A stretch of 64,000 nt of DNA. Origin: Methyloversatilis universalis FAM5 (GTDB lineage Bacteria; Pseudomonadota; Gammaproteobacteria; Burkholderiales; Rhodocyclaceae). Positions 59,771 through 64,000 of this stretch are shown in pieces. Position numbers and translations under genes: made by a program. The DNA lies in NCBI RefSeq assembly GCF_000214035.2, contig NZ_AFHG01000028.1, positions 124,001 to 188,000 of the forward strand, read 5' to 3'. Below the pieces are notes generated by a model. The model was not told the DNA's origin and ran no database searches. It worked only from the letters and a program-made list of their open reading frames with translations. Position 1 is the first letter of the stretch; the number at the start of each line of letters is the position of its first letter.

Positions 59771-62644
59771 ATGCAATTGACCGCCGAAGCTGGCCACACC
59801 AGCGCCATCAGCCGTACGCCGTCCGCCGGTATCGATCAGATCAATATCGACGAACTGCCGAGCGCTGCCGCGCTGCACGCCGACTACAAGGTGATCCGCC
59901 GCAATGGTGCGGTGGTGAACTTCGAGCCGGCCAAGATTTCGATCGCGGTGACCAAGGCTTTCCTGGCGGTGAATGGCGGGCAGGGCGCCGCCTCGGCGCG
60001 CGTGCGCGAACAGGTGGCCGGCATCACCACCTCGGTGGTGCAGGCGCTGGTGCGTCGCCAGCCGCATGGCGGCACCTTCCACATCGAAGACATCCAGGAT
60101 CAGGTCGAACTGGCGCTGATGCGCTCGGCCGAGCACGACGTCGCCCGTGCCTATGTGCTCTACCGCGAAAAGCGCGCCGCCGAACGTGCGGCCAAGCAGC
60201 ACGAGGTGGCGCAGGCCGCCGCCGAGCCGGTGCTGCACGTGGTGGACGGCGACCGCCGCCTGCCGCTGGATCTCGCCGCGCTGCGCGGCCTGATCGAAGC
60301 CTCGTGCGAGGCGCTGGGCGACGTGGTGTCGGTCGACGCCATCCTGAATGCCACGCTGTCCAATCTGTACGACGGCGTGCCGGTCGAGGAAGTGCGCAAG
60401 TCGGCCATCATGGCCGCCCGCTCGCTGCTGGAGCAGGATCCGGCCTATGGCTACGTGACCGCCCGCCTGCTGCTGCACACGGTGCGTCACGAAGTGCTGG
60501 GCGAAGAGGTGTCGCAGGCGCAGATGGCCACCGCCTACGCTGAATACTTCCCGCGCTACATCAAGCTGGGCATCGAAGCCGAACTGCTCGATTCCAAGCT
60601 GGCCCAGTTCGACCTCGCCAAGCTGGGCGCCGCACTGGACCACCGCAACGACCTGCGCTTCAACTATCTCGGCCTGCAGACGCTGTACGACCGCTACTTC
60701 CTGCACATCCGCGACCGCCGCATTGAACTGCCGCAGATCTTCTTCATGCGCGTGGCCATGGGTCTGGCGCTGAACGAAATCCATCGCGAAGAGCGTGCGA
60801 TCGAGTTCTACAAGCTGCTGTCCAGCTTCGACTTCATGAGCTCGACGCCGACGCTGTTCAACAGCGGCACGCTGCGCCCGCAGCTGTCGTCCTGCTACCT
60901 CACCACGGTGGCCGACGATCTCGACGGCATCTTCGAGGCGATCAAGGAAAACGCGCTGCTGGCCAAGTTCGCCGGCGGTCTGGGCAACGACTGGACGCCG
61001 GTGCGCGCGCTCGGCTCGCACATCAAGGGCACCAACGGCAAGTCGCAGGGCGTGGTCCCCTTCCTGAAAGTGGTCAATGACACCGCGGTCGCGGTGAACC
61101 AGGGCGGCAAGCGCAAGGGCGCGGTGTGCGCCTATCTGGAAAGCTGGCACCTCGACATCGAGGAATTTCTCGACCTGCGCAAGAACACCGGCGACGACCG
61201 CCGCCGCACGCACGACATGAACACGGCGAACTGGATTCCCGACCTGTTCATGCGTCGCGTGATGGAAAACGGCGAATGGACGCTGTTCTCGCCGGCCGAC
61301 TGCCCGGACCTGCACGACCTGTACGGCAGCGCCTTCGAGCAGGCCTACACCCGCTATGAAGAGAAGGCCGCGCGCGGTGAAATCCGCCTGTTCAAGAAGA
61401 CGCAGGCGGTGTCGCTGTGGCGCAAGATGCTGTCGATGCTGTTCGAGACCGGCCACCCGTGGATCACCTTCAAGGACCCGTGCAACCTGCGCTCGCCGCA
61501 GCAGCATGTCGGCGTGGTTCACTCCAGCAACCTGTGCACCGAAATCACGCTGAACACCTCGGACACCGAAATCGCCGTGTGCAACCTCGGTTCGGTGAAC
61601 CTGGTCGCCCACCTGAAGGACGACGGCAACGGCGGCAAGGCGCTCGACCACGACAAGCTGCGCAAGACCATCCGCACCGCGATGCGCATGCTCGACAACG
61701 TGATCGACATCAACTACTACTCGGTCGGCAAGGCGCGCAACGCCAACCTGAAGCACCGCCCGGTCGGCATGGGCCTGATGGGCTTCCAGGAAGCGCTGCA
61801 CGAACTGCGCACGCCCTACGCCAGCGACGCGGCGGTCGAGTTCGCCGACCGCTCGATGGAAGCGGTGGCCTACTACGCCTACTGGGCCTCGACTGAACTG
61901 GCCGAAGAGCGCGGCCGCTACTCCAGCTACAAGGGCAGCCTGTGGGACCGCGGCATCCTGCCGCACGACTCGCTGGACATCCTGGCCGAACAGCGCGGCG
62001 GCTACCTCGAAGTCGACCGCTCGGTCACCATGGACTGGGACGCGCTGCGCAACCGCATCGCGAACTACGGCATGCGCAATTCGAACTGCCTGGCGATCGC
62101 GCCGACCGCCACCATTTCGAACATCATCGGCGTCGATGCCAGCATCGAGCCGACCTACCAGAACCTGTTCGTCAAATCGAACCTGTCGGGCGAATTCACC
62201 GTGGTGAACGAGCACCTGGTGCGTGACCTGAAGAAGCTGGGTCTGTGGGACGAAGTGATGGTCGCCGACCTGAAGTATTTCGATGGCTCGCTGTCGCGCA
62301 TCGACCGCATCCCGGCCGACATCCGCGCGCTCTACGCCACCGCCTTCGAAGTCGAGCCGAAGTGGCTGGTCGAAGCCGCCTCGCGCCGCCAGAAGTGGAT
62401 CGACCAGGCGCAGAGCCTGAACATCTACATGGCCGGCGCCTCCGGCAAGAAGCTGGACGAAACCTACAAGCTCGCCTGGCTGCGCGGCCTGAAGACCACC
62501 TACTACCTGCGCGCCATGGGCGCCACTCACGCCGAGAAATCCACCGGCCGCGGCGGCGAACTGAACGCGGTGCCGAGCCAGGCCGAAGAGCCGGCGCCCA
62601 AGTTCTGCGCGATCGACGACCCCACCTGCGAAGCCTGCCAATAA
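59771..62644 (+). CDS. nrdA: Ribonucleoside-diphosphate reductase alpha subunit (class Ia)
   Basis: NrdA reduces ribonucleotides to deoxyribonucleotides with the radical from NrdB. The 957-residue protein has an ATP cone (YKVIRRNGAVVNFEPAKISIAVTKA, about residues 40-64), the catalytic barrel with STPTLFNSGT, SSCYLTT, NLCTEI and NSNCLAIAPTATISNI, and the thiol pair in the C-terminal tail CEACQ. ATG 59771 is favoured over GTG 59672 because GGGAG lies 8 nt before it; the alternative adds 33 residues. Promoter and NrdR boxes lie upstream. Confidence 0.96.
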   Translation: MQLTAEAGHTSAISRTPSAGIDQINIDELPSAAALHADYKVIRRNGAVVNFEPAKISIAVTKAFLAVNGGQGAASARVREQVAGITTSVVQALVRRQPHGGTFHIEDIQDQVELALMRSAEHDVARAYVLYREKRAAERAAKQHEVAQAAAEPVLHVVDGDRRLPLDLAALRGLIEASCEALGDVVSVDAILNATLSNLYDGVPVEEVRKSAIMAARSLLEQDPAYGYVTARLLLHTVRHEVLGEEVSQAQMATAYAEYFPRYIKLGIEAELLDSKLAQFDLAKLGAALDHRNDLRFNYLGLQTLYDRYFLHIRDRRIELPQIFFMRVAMGLALNEIHREERAIEFYKLLSSFDFMSSTPTLFNSGTLRPQLSSCYLTTVADDLDGIFEAIKENALLAKFAGGLGNDWTPVRALGSHIKGTNGKSQGVVPFLKVVNDTAVAVNQGGKRKGAVCAYLESWHLDIEEFLDLRKNTGDDRRRTHDMNTANWIPDLFMRRVMENGEWTLFSPADCPDLHDLYGSAFEQAYTRYEEKAARGEIRLFKKTQAVSLWRKMLSMLFETGHPWITFKDPCNLRSPQQHVGVVHSSNLCTEITLNTSDTEIAVCNLGSVNLVAHLKDDGNGGKALDHDKLRKTIRTAMRMLDNVIDINYYSVGKARNANLKHRPVGMGLMGFQEALHELRTPYASDAAVEFADRSMEAVAYYAYWASTELAEERGRYSSYKGSLWDRGILPHDSLDILAEQRGGYLEVDRSVTMDWDALRNRIANYGMRNSNCLAIAPTATISNIIGVDASIEPTYQNLFVKSNLSGEFTVVNEHLVRDLKKLGLWDEVMVADLKYFDGSLSRIDRIPADIRALYATAFEVEPKWLVEAASRRQKWIDQAQSLNIYMAGASGKKLDETYKLAWLRGLKTTYYLRAMGATHAEKSTGRGGELNAVPSQAEEPAPKFCAIDDPTCEACQ

Positions 62645-62650
62645 GGACGT

Positions 62651-62684
62651 CCCGCCCGTGCCTGCTTTGCAGGCGCGGGCGGGG
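62651..62684 (+). other. Hairpin between nrdA and nrdB
   Basis: CCCGCCCGTGCCTG and CAGGCGCGGGCGGGG form a long GC stem around CTTTG with no T tract. It probably sets transcript stability or the ratio of the two subunits rather than ending transcription. Confidence 0.55.
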
Positions 62685-62791
62685 ATGAGGGGCTAGGGGC
62701 CAGGGACTAGCGAGCCAGCTCCGCGCATCGCCCCACCTGACATGACGCACTACCCGGCGCGCCCGCGCGCCGACTGAAGGAGAAAACAACA

Positions 62792-63943
62792 ATGCTGAGT
62801 TTCGAAGACGACCTGCCGATGACCGCGCCGCAGCCCGGCCTGGCGATGCGCACCCCGGCGCCGGATGTGCGTGACCTGCCGATGTCCCCGCCGGCCACGC
62901 CGGCCGCCCAGGGTGACGCGCACATGCGCCGCATCCGCGCCGAAGACAAGCGCGTCATCAACGGCGGTACCGACGTGAACCAGCTCGTGCCCTTCAAGTA
63001 CAAGTGGGCCTGGGAGAAGTACCTCGCCGGCTGCGCCAACCACTGGATGCCGCAGGAAGTGAACATGCAGCGCGACATCGAACTGTGGAAGTCTCCGAAC
63101 GGCCTGACCGAAGACGAGCGCCGCGTCGTCCGCCGCAATCTCGGCTTCTTCGTCACCGCCGATTCGCTGGCCGCCAACAACATCGTGCTCGGCACCTACC
63201 GCCACATCACCGCGCCCGAGTGCCGCCAGTATTTGCTCCGCCAGGCGTTCGAAGAGGCCATCCACACCCACGCCTACCAGTACATCGTCGAATCGCTGGG
63301 TCTGGACGAAGGCGAGGTGTTCAACGCCTATCACGAGGTGGCCTCCATCCGTGACAAGGACGAGTTCCTCATTCCCTTCATCGACGTGCTGACCGACCCG
63401 GCCTTCAAGACCGGCACGCCCGAAGCCGACCAGCAGCTGCTGAAAAGCCTCATCGTGTTCGCCTGCCTGATGGAAGGCCTGTTCTTCTATGTCGGCTTCG
63501 TGCAGATTCTCGCCCTCGGCCGCCAGAACAAGATGACCGGCGCCGCCGAGCAGTACCAGTACATCCTGCGCGACGAGTCCATGCACTGCAATTTCGGCAT
63601 CGACCTGATCAACCAGATCAAGCTCGAAAACCCGCACCTCTGGACCCCGGAATTCCGCGAAGAGCTGAAGGCGCTGTTCCGCAAGGCCGTCGAGCTGGAA
63701 TACCGCTACGCCGAAGACACCATGCCGCGCGGCGTGCTGGGCCTGAACGCCAACATGTTCAAGGAATACCTGCGCTTCATCGCCAACCGCCGCGCACAGC
63801 AGATCGGTCTGGACGTGCTTTACCCGGGGGCGGAGAACCCCTTCCCGTGGATGAGCGAAATGATCGATCTGAAGAAGGAACGCAACTTCTTCGAAACCCG
63901 GGTGATCGAGTATCAGACGGGTGGGGCGTTGAGTTGGGATTGA
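62792..63943 (+). CDS. nrdB: Ribonucleoside-diphosphate reductase beta subunit (class Ia)
   Basis: NrdB, 383 residues, holds the diiron-tyrosyl radical. Metal ligands are Asp124 (TADSLAANN), Glu155 and His158 (EEAIHTHAY), Glu in CLMEGLFF, and Glu/His in [10 protein letters not shown], with radical Tyr162 present. A 48-residue N-terminal extension precedes the conserved helix bundle. The gene follows nrdA by 147 bp with GAAGGAGAAAACAACA before the ATG. The final 57 bases of the window hold no gene. Confidence 0.97.
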   Translation: MLSFEDDLPMTAPQPGLAMRTPAPDVRDLPMSPPATPAAQGDAHMRRIRAEDKRVINGGTDVNQLVPFKYKWAWEKYLAGCANHWMPQEVNMQRDIELWKSPNGLTEDERRVVRRNLGFFVTADSLAANNIVLGTYRHITAPECRQYLLRQAFEEAIHTHAYQYIVESLGLDEGEVFNAYHEVASIRDKDEFLIPFIDVLTDPAFKTGTPEADQQLLKSLIVFACLMEGLFFYVGFVQILALGRQNKMTGAAEQYQYILRDESMHCNFGIDLINQIKLENPHLWTPEFREELKALFRKAVELEYRYAEDTMPRGVLGLNANMFKEYLRFIANRRAQQIGLDVLYPGAENPFPWMSEMIDLKKERNFFETRVIEYQTGGALSWD

Positions 63944-64000
63944 TGTAGGTCGGTGCCCGCTCGCGGGACTGATTCATCTGCACGGTCTGCGGACCGGCAA

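Noticed and set aside
59723-62641. Open frame of about 970 codons antisense to nrdA
   Set aside because: nrdA has every expected motif. The antisense product is a Val/Gln/His-rich shadow.

Overview
The window is GC-rich, densely packed chromosomal DNA from a Betaproteobacterium. The supporting evidence is the gene orders ileS-lspA-fkpB-ispH, queA-tgt-yajC-secD-secF and rplU-rpmA-obgE-proB, a bacterial type A RNase P RNA, an Irr/PerR-like Fur protein, PEP-CTERM proteins (which imply an exosortase elsewhere) and a PP0621-PilS-PilR-AmpD block next to nrdAB. A Rhodocyclales relative such as Methyloversatilis would fit, but that placement is a guess from gene content. I see no prophage, insertion sequence, CRISPR array or rRNA.

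Layout. 1-366: start of mraZ (minus strand, running off the left edge into what should be the division/cell-wall cluster) with its promoter and four MraZ boxes. 612-1025: rnpB (minus). 1105-3387: a PAS-type histidine kinase. 3384-10130: a divergent polyamine/membrane locus made of a Tat/lipoprotein-type FAD oxidase, a membrane-fused aminopropyltransferase, DUF350, SPFH-SHOCT, DUF4178, a 46-residue Ser/Gly peptide and SpeD. A HEPN plus OST-HTH protein (10123-10989) is attached to it. 11046-18325: an FAD dehydrogenase, a YheT hydrolase, a SnoaL-like protein, a CHCC zinc finger, ilvE, a Nudix hydrolase, a secreted transglutaminase-like candidate, mnmA and a GST. 18477-25756: purB, DUF2322 and the queA-tgt-yajC-secDF operon. 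25857-32325: tRNA-Leu, ribF, ileS-lspA-fkpB-ispH, a Fur-family regulator and tRNA-Thr. 32520-41630: an unknown gene, pepN, a LysR regulator, panD, and a pcnB-DUF486-dNK-panB-panC run. 41762-46405: a probable copper-uptake island with two DUF2946 proteins, two PEP-CTERM proteins and an OprC/NosA-type TonB receptor. 46406-49349: two response regulators, DUF1328 and a NarX-type kinase. 49369-53537: proB, obgE, rpmA and rplU, divergent from the polyprenyl diphosphate synthase gene. 53606-55383: tRNA-Pro and a secreted-protein/CapA pair. 55491-59477: PP0621, pilS-like, pilR-like, REP elements and ampD. 59601-63943: an NrdR-controlled nrdA-nrdB.

How the genes work together. Most of the window is housekeeping: tRNA modification (queA, tgt, mnmA), protein export (yajC, secD, secF, lspA), isoprenoids (ispH, ispB), pantothenate (panB, panC, panD), translation (ileS, rplU, rpmA, three tRNAs) and deoxynucleotides (nrdA, nrdB, dNK). 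The accessory interest lies in three places. The first is the polyamine/membrane locus, where enzymes that could make, transfer and oxidise an aminopropyl group are encoded beside membrane-scaffold proteins. The second is the HEPN/LOTUS gene translationally coupled to that locus. The third is the copper island, whose receptor start codon lies directly behind a strong intrinsic terminator.
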